Assembly: GCA_964467615.1 (NCBI GenBank) | Contig: CAYXRK010000077.1 | Span: 1-21,463 of the forward strand | From: CAYXRK01 sp964467615 | GTDB taxonomy: Bacteria; Hydrogenedentota; Hydrogenedentia; Hydrogenedentales; GCA-2746185 | Direction of reading: 5' to 3' | Length of the DNA stretch: 21,463 bases | Part shown: positions 1-8,598 of the stretch, piece after piece | Numbering within the stretch: position 1 is the first letter of the stretch | How the letters are laid out: every line of letters begins with the position of its first letter | Program-made: the position numbers and the translations under genes | The notes under the pieces: generated by a model | Database searches by the model: none | Told to the model about the DNA's origin: nothing | What the model saw: only the letters and a program-made list of their open reading frames with translations

Positions 1-49
1 GCGCGCCTTGGCTCCGAGACTGCGCCGGTCTCGTCGAGACCGGCGCTAC
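1..49 (-). repeat. Truncated REP-like element with GTAG foot and GC-rich hairpin
   Basis: A perfect 11-bp inverted repeat, GCGCCGGTCTC (22-32) and GAGACCGGCGC (36-46), encloses a 3-nt loop. Read on the minus strand, it begins with GTAG (49-46), and the hairpin is followed by GCAGTCTCGGAG. The element at 14395-14444 has GCAGACTTGGAG at the same place after its own hairpin. This looks like the same repeat family with a different palindrome, running off the window start. A T-run at 60-65 lies about 14 nt beyond the stem, too far for a classical intrinsic terminator read left to right. Confidence 0.6.
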
Positions 50-287
50 TCTGCGTTAAGTTTTTTATCTTTCGTAACAGAACATGGCCCTGCAGGCGCC
101 AGATCACGTGATTCGAGAGCTTGTTGCGTCCCTCCCGGTTGGCGCGTTTTTCAGTTCTGTGTTAGACTTGATTACAGTTCTGGACGACGCTACCCGCGTC
201 GTTCACGGTGTTGGTACGCGTGTTCTCCTCCGCGCGGCGGGAGGCTTTACAACCAGGGGAGTGGGGCCACGCCTAACCAAAAAAGGG

Positions 288-800
288 ATGGTGCGTCCAT
301 TGAGGGGATGGTCCGGTGGGCATGGCCGCGACATAACGACCGACACGAACCGAGGTTTCACCCTGGTCGAGTTGACGCTCGCCATGGTCATATTTGTGGT
401 TGTCATCGGGTTCACGGCCCAGGCCCTCGCGTCGTACTACGCGTCGATGGATCTCACGGAGCAGCGCACGGAGGCGGTGCAGAATTGCGTGAACGTCATC
501 AACCGAATGCGGGACGCCCGCAGGGCCGGGGGTGCGACCACGTTCCCGGACGCGGTCCTCGCGGTGTTCCCTCAGGGCGCCGTGATCGAAGACGACCGTT
601 TTACGCCGACGGGCGAGCGAAAGACCTCGCTTCCCGAGGAACAGATTACTGTCACGTATATCAACGAAATCGGGCAGCCAGTCGACGGCGAGATCGGGTT
701 CATGGACAACCCCTTGCGGGTCCGCGTAACGAGCACGTGGCGGACATTGCGCGGCGGCCGCGGCACGGCGACGGTGATCAGCCTGCTGAGCAACGAGTAA
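288..800 (+). CDS. Type IV prepilin-like minor pilin (PilV/GspI-like)
   Basis: A 170-residue prepilin-like protein. After a polar leader of about 23 residues comes the class III signal RG|FTLVELTLAMVIFVVVIGF: Gly at -1, Phe at +1 and Glu at +5, then a hydrophobic helix. This is the signature of substrates of a PilD-type peptidase that assemble into a type IV pilus or type II secretion pseudopilus at the inner membrane. The reading frame stays open upstream to 84, but a 90-residue leader would be abnormal, so ATG 288 is preferred; no convincing Shine-Dalgarno decides it. It is first of four co-directional genes and is followed by a second prepilin, the usual I-J-K order. The soluble part (about 45-170) is short and not diagnostic of a subtype. 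Assignment to the pilin superfamily is firm; the subtype is inference. Confidence 0.85.
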   Translation: MVRPLRGWSGGHGRDITTDTNRGFTLVELTLAMVIFVVVIGFTAQALASYYASMDLTEQRTEAVQNCVNVINRMRDARRAGGATTFPDAVLAVFPQGAVIEDDRFTPTGERKTSLPEEQITVTYINEIGQPVDGEIGFMDNPLRVRVTSTWRTLRGGRGTATVISLLSNE

Positions 801-814
801 CGGCGCTTCCGAAA

Positions 815-1486
815 TTGTCACGGGCGCACGAGGCGGCGGCGTTTACGTTGTTGGAAATGCTGATCGTGGCCGCGCTACTCAGCATCATTTCGGTTTCCGG
901 ATTTACCGTGATTCGCGCATCGGTGATGTCTTCAGGCATCGCGCAGACGAAGACCCAATCGCTCGAGGAAGTTCGCGATGTGATGAAGTCGCTAATTTCC
1001 GAGCTGCAACAAGCGCGTAAGAACGATCCATTCGCGGGGCCAACTTCGCGGCACACTCGCATCAATCACCGGGGCGACCCGGCGGTGTCTTTGCCGAGTG
1101 GCGTCGATTCCGAGATCGTGTTTCAAAAACCCCTCGACGGGGCGGGCGACGAGTTTTCGGGGGACATACGCTTTCGCTATCTGTCTGAAGACGAGAACCG
1201 CAATGGCTTGCTCGATGCGGGCGAAGACGGCATCGTGCCGGATGGCGTGCTGACGCGGCGCGTCGAGCGAATCGAGGGCCAGGGCGAAGAAGAGGCGCGC
1301 AGGATTGTCGGCGGCGCGAACAACATCAGCAGTTTGACGTTCACGCTGGATGGCAACTTGCTGACGATTCAGATCGCCGCGGCCAGGCCCATTCCGGGCC
1401 GCACGCGGATCGACCCGGAAACGGATGAGGCAACCGCCGATCAAATATCGTCGACGCTGACCAGCCAGATTTATCTTTCGAACTAA
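815..1486 (+). CDS. Prepilin-like protein (PilW/GspJ-like) with EF-hand-like loop
   Basis: A 223-residue protein with a prepilin N-terminus, AAA|FTLLEMLIVAALLSIISV. It keeps Phe+1 and Glu+5, but Ala replaces the usual Gly at -1. No ATG or GTG lies in frame near the signal, so TTG 815 is the best start, giving an eight- to nine-residue leader. It lies 14 bp after the preceding pilin gene, consistent with translational coupling. Residues 126-137 (DENRNGLLDAGE) match an EF-hand calcium loop, with acidic or amide side chains at loop positions 1, 3, 5, 9 and 12. Calcium sites are known in some type II secretion pseudopilins, so a structural calcium ion is plausible. Position between I-like and K-like genes supports a GspJ/PilW role as a pilus-tip component. 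Family is well supported; the start codon is less certain. Confidence 0.8.
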   Translation: MSRAHEAAAFTLLEMLIVAALLSIISVSGFTVIRASVMSSGIAQTKTQSLEEVRDVMKSLISELQQARKNDPFAGPTSRHTRINHRGDPAVSLPSGVDSEIVFQKPLDGAGDEFSGDIRFRYLSEDENRNGLLDAGEDGIVPDGVLTRRVERIEGQGEEEARRIVGGANNISSLTFTLDGNLLTIQIAAARPIPGRTRIDPETDEATADQISSTLTSQIYLSN

Positions 1487-1502
1487 CGACGGGACCCATT
1501 TC

Positions 1503-3704
1503 GTGATTCATCAAGAACAGCGAGATTCCGACGCCGGCGTGGCGATGCTGCTGGTGCTGTTCGCCAGCCTGATTATTCTGGGCGCGTTGACGGTCGTCGT
1601 CGAGCGGCTTCACGCGGCGAAACGCGGATCGGATATCGCGGTCAACCAGCTCATGTTGGACGAGTCCCTCAAAGGGGCGATAGACACCGCCGTGTCGCAG
1701 GTGTGGCATAGCTATTTGGTGGCGCAGGACGTGGACAGTCCCGCCGAACTCGCGGACATGGGCGCCGATACGATGACCGCGTACCGCGATTTCATCGACG
1801 GCCTCGTTGATGACGGCGATAGCGCATCGATATTGGGCCCGGAGAAAACGTACATCGGCCCGGGTCGAATTACGGACCTGTCGATCGCACGGGAAGACTC
1901 TCTCGGCGGCACGGAATTGCGCATTCGCGCCACTGGAGTTATCGAAAACCTCGAGCAGACAGCGGAGCAATCGGTGCTCGTGAGTGGGCAAGCGTTTCAG
2001 GGCGCCGATTTCGCGGTCCTGACGAACAACGTGAGTTGCGTTTTCTGCCACGCGGAGGTCCGGCCGCTCGAACTGCTGAACGCGCCGCCCGACGAGAACG
2101 TCCTTCGAGTGCGGGTCGGGGCGTTGGACAATATATTGCTTCGATTGAATCCTCCGAACGCGGCGTTTACGAACATTGCCGGCACGGTATACACGCGTGG
2201 GCAAGTTCGCAATCCCGATGGTTCGCCCATACCTCCGGACCAAATTCCCAGCAGTACGTTTAAGAGTTACGAGTTTGAGGACAACTCCGACGTACTTCTG
2301 CGGGAGAACGGCGATCTCATACCGGCGGGTTTTCAGCCGGCCGTACCGGACTCGCAAGGAGACTTCTCTCAGTTTGAAAACATGTATCTTGACTATCCCA
2401 CCGACCCCGATGGAATGGTTGACGGACCAGTGCCGGCGGAATTTCCTTCACCATTCACGGACCTGAATGGGAACCGCCGCGTAGACAAGCCGGAGTACGA
2501 CTTAGTCGCGGATTTCGCGGAGGGACAACTTTTCGGCGGGACGATTGTTGGTGACGCCGGCGGCGGGTACACGAATCCCGACCTGCCCAAGAGCGGCACC
2601 GTTGGGACGGTCAATGGCACGTACACCGGGAACCTCATCATGATTGGGACAGAGGGGAACCCGATCACTTTTCGTAACGAGGAAAATCCCGGCGCTCCGG
2701 CGATCATCACGGTCGATGGGGACGTCGTGATGAAGGGCAAAGTGAAGGGTACGGGTCAACTCTTTGCCAAAGGCAACGTGTACGTAATCGGCGATTTGAC
2801 CTACGACGACGCGCCGGGGGAATTCGGGCAGGCGGTCGACGGCACCAACAACGCCCTCGCGATCACGCCCGGCGGAAACATTTTGATCGGGGATTTCACG
2901 ACGCGTTCCGCGCTCAACAACGACAGCACGGACGCGTTCGGGCAGGGAGAGTTCATCGACACGCGGCTCGAGCACGAAGATACGTTCGTACGCGATCCGG
3001 AGGATTTCGATGGCGACGGCGAACCGTGGTACACGAAGGACACGGGGTACTTCGGCCCACTCGCCAATGATCCGGCCGACGCGCCGGAGCCGGGCGGCAA
3101 GATTGATCCTCGCGAGGATTGGACTGGGTTCGCCAGTTCCGAGATGATGCTGTTCAATCAGACCGAACTTGATCTTGCCAAGACCGATTCGACGCACACG
3201 CCGAGGTATTACAAAATTCGCGAGGACGCGCCGGTCTGGGTGTACGAGTCGGTCGGCGGCGCGGAGCAGCACACGAACCACTACAACGATCCGCTGGCGC
3301 GCCAATTGTCCGAAGCCGAATTGCTCGACGCCGCGGTCCTACAGCTCACACCCACAAACGATTGGATCACGGAAGAGCAGCTCCGCCGGTGGTGGCACGA
3401 CGACGAGTTGTCGCGCCCGGACTCGGGGCGTCCCTTTCAAGTGGACGCGTTTCTCTATTCGAACAACGGCATCTTCGGCATGGCCAAGAGCAAACGTACC
3501 CACAACTCGAACACCTACGGCCAGATGCTCATACGCGGAGCGCTCATCGCGCCCGATTTGGGTTTGCTCGCCCCGAGCAACGCGGGCGACAGCACCGGCG
3601 AAACCGGCCTCGCGATGTTCCGCGACAGCCGCATCAGCGAATTTGTGAAGTTGATCGACACTTCGAAAGTCTCGTTCTCGCGCAAGATATTTCGAAAGGT
3701 GTAA
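1503..3704 (+). CDS. Large PilX/GspK-like minor pilin with CxxCH motif
   Basis: A 733-residue protein from a GTG start 16 bp after the previous gene. The N-terminus (about 11-33, DAG|VAMLLVLFASLIILGALT) is a prepilin-like helix lacking Glu+5, as in GspK. Most of the protein is a large exported domain, much longer than a typical GspK or PilX. Residues 179-183 are CVFCH, a CxxCH heme c attachment motif whose two cysteines are the only ones in the protein. Residues 320-331 (DLNGNRRVDKPE) match an EF-hand-like calcium loop. Residues about 340-440 are rich in Gly-Thr-Val repeats with short strands, suggesting a beta-helix or similar sheet region. Position after the two prepilins points to the tip or initiating subunit of the pilus. 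Heme binding and beta-helix fold are inference. Confidence 0.75.
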   Translation: MIHQEQRDSDAGVAMLLVLFASLIILGALTVVVERLHAAKRGSDIAVNQLMLDESLKGAIDTAVSQVWHSYLVAQDVDSPAELADMGADTMTAYRDFIDGLVDDGDSASILGPEKTYIGPGRITDLSIAREDSLGGTELRIRATGVIENLEQTAEQSVLVSGQAFQGADFAVLTNNVSCVFCHAEVRPLELLNAPPDENVLRVRVGALDNILLRLNPPNAAFTNIAGTVYTRGQVRNPDGSPIPPDQIPSSTFKSYEFEDNSDVLLRENGDLIPAGFQPAVPDSQGDFSQFENMYLDYPTDPDGMVDGPVPAEFPSPFTDLNGNRRVDKPEYDLVADFAEGQLFGGTIVGDAGGGYTNPDLPKSGTVGTVNGTYTGNLIMIGTEGNPITFRNEENPGAPAIITVDGDVVMKGKVKGTGQLFAKGNVYVIGDLTYDDAPGEFGQAVDGTNNALAITPGGNILIGDFTTRSALNNDSTDAFGQGEFIDTRLEHEDTFVRDPEDFDGDGEPWYTKDTGYFGPLANDPADAPEPGGKIDPREDWTGFASSEMMLFNQTELDLAKTDSTHTPRYYKIREDAPVWVYESVGGAEQHTNHYNDPLARQLSEAELLDAAVLQLTPTNDWITEEQLRRWWHDDELSRPDSGRPFQVDAFLYSNNGIFGMAKSKRTHNSNTYGQMLIRGALIAPDLGLLAPSNAGDSTGETGLAMFRDSRISEFVKLIDTSKVSFSRKIFRKV

Positions 3705-3736
3705 CGGCCACCGCGGCATCAGATTGAGAAGACCGC

Positions 3737-4651
3737 GTGCAATTCCCGAAACCGATGATCGCGCTCGTAACAGTTCTCGCATTCGCCGCTGCGCCCGCGG
3801 GCGCCGACACGGTGTATTTCAAAGACGGATCGATTGTCGACGCGAAGGTCGGCCAGTATGGGAAAGACTCGTATTCTCTTCTCATCGATGGCGGCCGAAT
3901 GATCGTCCCTCGGGACGACGTGGATCGCATCCGGTTTGATCGCGCAATTTCCGGGCGGACCGATGGACCGGTACAGCCGCGCGATGAACGCCTCATCGAA
4001 CAGACCGGACTCCGCGTGGCGGAGCAAGACCGCATTAAGTCGATGTTGCATCGACTCAACACGAAAAATGCGAATGAATTCTCGGAATTGAAACTCGAGT
4101 TTCTTGCGCTCCACAAGAAGACGCCCATCTTTGACTACTTGAGTCTTCTGGTGCCATTCGTGCCGTCTCTTGCGCCGAATCTCTTGGACGTGTTGGCCAC
4201 GCTTGAACCCGGCCGCATGCGCGGCATGTTGGCCCGCGAGGCCGCCAACGCCGACGCGGCGATGCGGTTGCGGGCGCTAAAGCTGCTCGAGAAGATAGGG
4301 TCGGACGCGGACGCCGAGATTTTCGCGCGCGGGCTGCTCGATAAAGCGCCGGAGGTCCGCATTGAGTGCGCGGCCGCGTTGGCGAAATTCAAGTCGCTTC
4401 GCGCGACCCCCGTTCTCATACAGACGATGCGGTCCGATCATCCCGGCGTACGCGGCGCTGCGCGAAACGCCCTCGCGGCGATTTGGATCCAGGGCGTTCG
4501 CCGCTGGGACTACGCCACTCCCGACGAGTGGACCGCCCACTGGCGTCATTTTGGCGCAGGCGTCCAGGGAGTGCTTGATCCAAAACAACTTCGCCCGCTT
4601 ACCGAACCTCCCGACGACGCGCCGCCCGTCCCAGCGTCCGAACCAAAATAA
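3737..4651 (+). CDS. Exported HEAT-repeat protein
   Basis: A 304-residue protein with GTG start and GAGAAGA upstream. Residues 1-23 form a signal peptide ending AGA|D. Residues 24-70 form a small beta-rich module (DTVYFKDGSIVDAKV ... MIVPRDDVDRI) of the kind often found at the N-terminus of secreted proteins in Planctomycetes-like genomes. Residues about 140-260 contain alpha-helical HEAT-like repeats, for example the pair centred on MRLRALKLLEKIGSDADAEI and VRIECAAALAKFKSLRATPV. The C-terminus is proline-rich. HEAT repeats usually bind other proteins, so a periplasmic scaffold role is plausible. It lies 32 bp after the large minor pilin, so it may belong to the pilus operon. No catalytic motif is seen. 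Confidence 0.7.
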   Translation: MQFPKPMIALVTVLAFAAAPAGADTVYFKDGSIVDAKVGQYGKDSYSLLIDGGRMIVPRDDVDRIRFDRAISGRTDGPVQPRDERLIEQTGLRVAEQDRIKSMLHRLNTKNANEFSELKLEFLALHKKTPIFDYLSLLVPFVPSLAPNLLDVLATLEPGRMRGMLAREAANADAAMRLRALKLLEKIGSDADAEIFARGLLDKAPEVRIECAAALAKFKSLRATPVLIQTMRSDHPGVRGAARNALAAIWIQGVRRWDYATPDEWTAHWRHFGAGVQGVLDPKQLRPLTEPPDDAPPVPASEPK

Positions 4652-4841
4652 ATGGACCACAGCGCATCGCCCCACCGCACAACCATTCGCCCGCCAACAC
4701 CCTTGTCAGATCCAAAAACATCGCTCCTCGAATCTCGACCCCTGATTCTCAGAGATCAAATTTCCAATCTCGAATCCCTCACCCTATACCCCAAATCCTA
4801 AACCCTAGCCACAAACCACTAACAACTAACAACTAGCCACT
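4652..4841 (+). other. Gene-free, G-depleted intergenic stretch with a heptamer repeat
   Basis: No gene is seen. The plus strand becomes strongly depleted in G towards the next gene: only two G in the 69 bases 4773-4841. It ends in a 7-bp tandem ACTAACA-ACTAACA-ACTAGCC (4818-4838). No Shine-Dalgarno sequence precedes the ATG at 4842, so the next gene either is translated weakly or uses an unstructured C/A-rich leader. The composition differs sharply from the surrounding G+C-rich coding DNA. Confidence 0.6.
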
Positions 4842-6101
4842 ATGCCTCTGCTCACCGACGAAGCCGTTCGCGCCGCCGTGTACCGCATCGTTCGCGAGAC
4901 ATCCGTGCTCGACATGCACGCGCATCTTTACGACCCGGCGTTCGGCGATTTGTTGTTGTGGGGAATCGACGAACTGCTCACGTACCACTACCTGATCGCC
5001 GAAGTCCTCCGCGTCGCGCCCATTTCGCCGAGCGAATTTTACGAACTTAGCAAACAGGCCCAGGCCGAGCTCATTTGGCGCGAGATGTTCGTCGAGCGAG
5101 CGCCGCTGAGCGAAGCGTGCCGCGGCGTAGCGACGGTGCTGCACAAGCTCGGTCTCGAACCGGGACGGCCCAATCTGGACGAGTACCGTGCGTGGTTCGC
5201 CGAGCAGTCCGCCACCGGGTACGTCGACCTCGTTTTCGAACGAAGCAACGTGTCAGCTGTAGTGATGACGAACGATCCCTTCGACGACTGGGAGCGCCCC
5301 TTCTGGGAGCGAGGATTCGATCGCGACCCCCGGTTTCACGCCGCGCTGCGAATCGATCGGTTGCTCAATGATTGGAGTAGTGTCCGAAGTCGTCTCTCAC
5401 GTTGGGATTACGACGTAAGCCCCCATCTGACGCCTCCGACGCTTCGCGAGATTCGCCGGTTCCTCGAAGATTGGCTCGACCGGATGGACGCGCGCTACAT
5501 GGCCGTGTCGCTGCCGCCGGATTTCCGATACCCGGACCCGGAGTCGCCGCGCGGGATAATCCTCGACACGTGCGTATTGCCCGCCGCGCAGTCGCGGGGC
5601 GTGCCCTTCGCGCTGATGGTCGGCGTCACGCGGCAAGTGAACCCTGCCCTCGGGCCCGCCAGCGACGGCGTGGCCCCTGCAGGACTTGGGCCGCTGATCA
5701 ATCTTTGCGCGGACCATCCCGAGAACCGGTTCTTCGCAACGTATCTCGCCCGCGAGGACCAACACGGTCTCTGCGTCGCCGCGCGAAAATTCCCAAACCT
5801 CATGCCGTTCGGATGTTGGTGGTTCCTCAACAACCCCTCACTCATCGAAGAGATGACCCGAATGCGCGTCGAGCTGCTCGGAACGAGCTTCATCCCCCAG
5901 CACAGCGACGCCCGCGTCCTCGACCAACTGCTCTATAAATGGGACCACTCGCGCGAAGTCATCGCGCGTGTGCTGGCAGACAAGTACGCCGCGCTCCACG
6001 CCTCGGGCTGGCCTGTCACTGACGACGTGATTCGGCGCGACGTTGCCGCCTACTTCCAAACCAACTTTAACGCCTTCGCGACAGGTTCCTCGATCCAGTA
6101 A
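4842..6101 (+). CDS. Uronate (glucuronate) isomerase-family protein, UxaC-like
   Basis: A 419-residue protein of the amidohydrolase superfamily, closest to uronate isomerase, which interconverts D-glucuronate with D-fructuronate or D-galacturonate with D-tagaturonate. The N-terminus has the metal motif DMHAH (His26, His28) followed by a UxaC-like helix (about 37-58, LLLWGIDELLTYHYLIAEVL). The C-terminal half has FGCWWF (323-328) and SDAR (355-358); the matching UxaC segments are GSAWWF and the metal-binding Asp of DSR. It is shorter than UxaC (about 470), and the segment PFALMVG (255-261) has Met where UxaC has a conserved His in QLHIG. The closest biochemical role is inferred; it could act on another sugar acid. 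It stands alone between gene-free stretches, with no hexuronate reductase or dehydratase beside it. Confidence 0.7.
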   Translation: MPLLTDEAVRAAVYRIVRETSVLDMHAHLYDPAFGDLLLWGIDELLTYHYLIAEVLRVAPISPSEFYELSKQAQAELIWREMFVERAPLSEACRGVATVLHKLGLEPGRPNLDEYRAWFAEQSATGYVDLVFERSNVSAVVMTNDPFDDWERPFWERGFDRDPRFHAALRIDRLLNDWSSVRSRLSRWDYDVSPHLTPPTLREIRRFLEDWLDRMDARYMAVSLPPDFRYPDPESPRGIILDTCVLPAAQSRGVPFALMVGVTRQVNPALGPASDGVAPAGLGPLINLCADHPENRFFATYLAREDQHGLCVAARKFPNLMPFGCWWFLNNPSLIEEMTRMRVELLGTSFIPQHSDARVLDQLLYKWDHSREVIARVLADKYAALHASGWPVTDDVIRRDVAAYFQTNFNAFATGSSIQ

Positions 6102-6130
6102 GTCCGGTTCCGCCGCCTCGCTGCCTCCTC

Positions 6131-6187
6131 TTCGTCCCCTTCGTCCAATACGTCCAATCCATCTGCGTTCATCCGCGTCATCTGCGG
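6131..6187. repeat. Degenerate 9-bp periodic intergenic array
   Basis: Three units with core CGTCC start 9 bp apart (TTCGTCCCC, TTCGTCCAA, TACGTCCAA). Three units CATCTGCGT, CATCCGCGT and CATCTGCGG follow at 10- and 9-bp spacing (from 6160, 6170 and 6179). The strand is pyrimidine-rich. From general knowledge, strings of ATCTGCG-type words occur between genes in several uncultured phyla; the function is unknown. Confidence 0.5.
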
Positions 6188-6536
6188 ACCCACGTAAACC
6201 TCAAAAAGCACCAATGTTTACTGCCCTTTTTCAAAATTTTAGGTCAACAAGCTTGGACTATATATATAGGGGGTCGTCTGTCAACAGCCCTCCCGCCGCC
6301 ACCCCACTTGCTTCGGCGGTTCCAGCCACCCTCAAATGGCAAAAGACCGGCCTTGATAGGGCCAAATTTGCCCTTGAGAGCACCTTCTGACGGCGAAATT
6401 CGGAGTTAAACGGCATGAAAAAGACAGACCAACCAACGCTAAGTCCAACAATTTCAACGGTCGAGTGTCGATTTCGCCCCCGTCACCGGCAAAAAGTCGC
6501 CGTAAAAAGTATTCTACGTAAATACGGCCACACTTC

Positions 6537-6566
6537 GTGGCATGGGCTTCCAGCCCATGCAGCTAC
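6537..6566 (+). repeat. Solo REP-like palindrome
   Basis: The perfect palindrome CATGGGCT-TCC-AGCCCATG (6541-6559) is identical to those at 14315-14333 and, inverted, at 14422-14440. The foot here is GTGG instead of GTAG, and a CTAC follows at 6563-6566. It is a shortened or decayed member of the same repeat family. Confidence 0.7.
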
Positions 6567-6680
6567 TCCAGATTCCTCGACCTCACCCCGTCTCGCCCTG
6601 TTGGCTACCCACGCACGCTCTACAACCTCGCGCGCAAGCCCGAAGGGCGCGTGGCAACCGCTCAAGAATTTTTGCTCATC

Positions 6681-6689
6681 TGTTACCAT
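6681..6689 (+). promoter_or_regulatory. Candidate extended -10 promoter for the S9 peptidase
   Basis: TGTTACCAT fits TGn followed by a -10 hexamer with four of six consensus bases. Transcription would start near 6696, ten bases before the Shine-Dalgarno of the peptidase gene. No good -35 is seen. Confidence 0.3.
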
Positions 6690-6722
6690 GCATTTCTTCA
6701 CCCTCGGAAAGGCCAAAACGTC

Positions 6723-8597
<1,875 letters not shown>

Positions 8598-8598
8598 G

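Larger units (their letters stand above)
6102..6722. other. 621-bp gene-free region with repeats
   Basis: No credible gene is seen; open frames here have unlikely composition. The stretch holds a periodic array (6131-6187), an A/T patch TATATATA near 6259, an inverted repeat AGGGC/GCCCT (6358-6374), a REP-like hairpin (6537-6566), a second hairpin with stem GCCC/GGGC around 6631-6651, and a candidate promoter at 6681. The Shine-Dalgarno GGAAAGG (6706-6712) near the right end belongs to the peptidase gene. Confidence 0.55.

Noticed and set aside
22..65. Intrinsic terminator at the window start
   Set aside because: The T-run is about 14 nt from the stem; the GTAG foot and tail match make a repeat element the better explanation.
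103..112. Palindrome ATCACGTGAT
   Set aside because: Ten bases, no promoter beside it; could easily be chance.
84..287. In-frame N-terminal extension of the first prepilin
   Set aside because: Would put about 90 residues before the prepilin cleavage site, against the short leaders of the family.
4781..4812. Telomere-like CCCTA-rich words
   Set aside because: Short and irregular; fits the general G-depleted low complexity rather than a true telomeric repeat.
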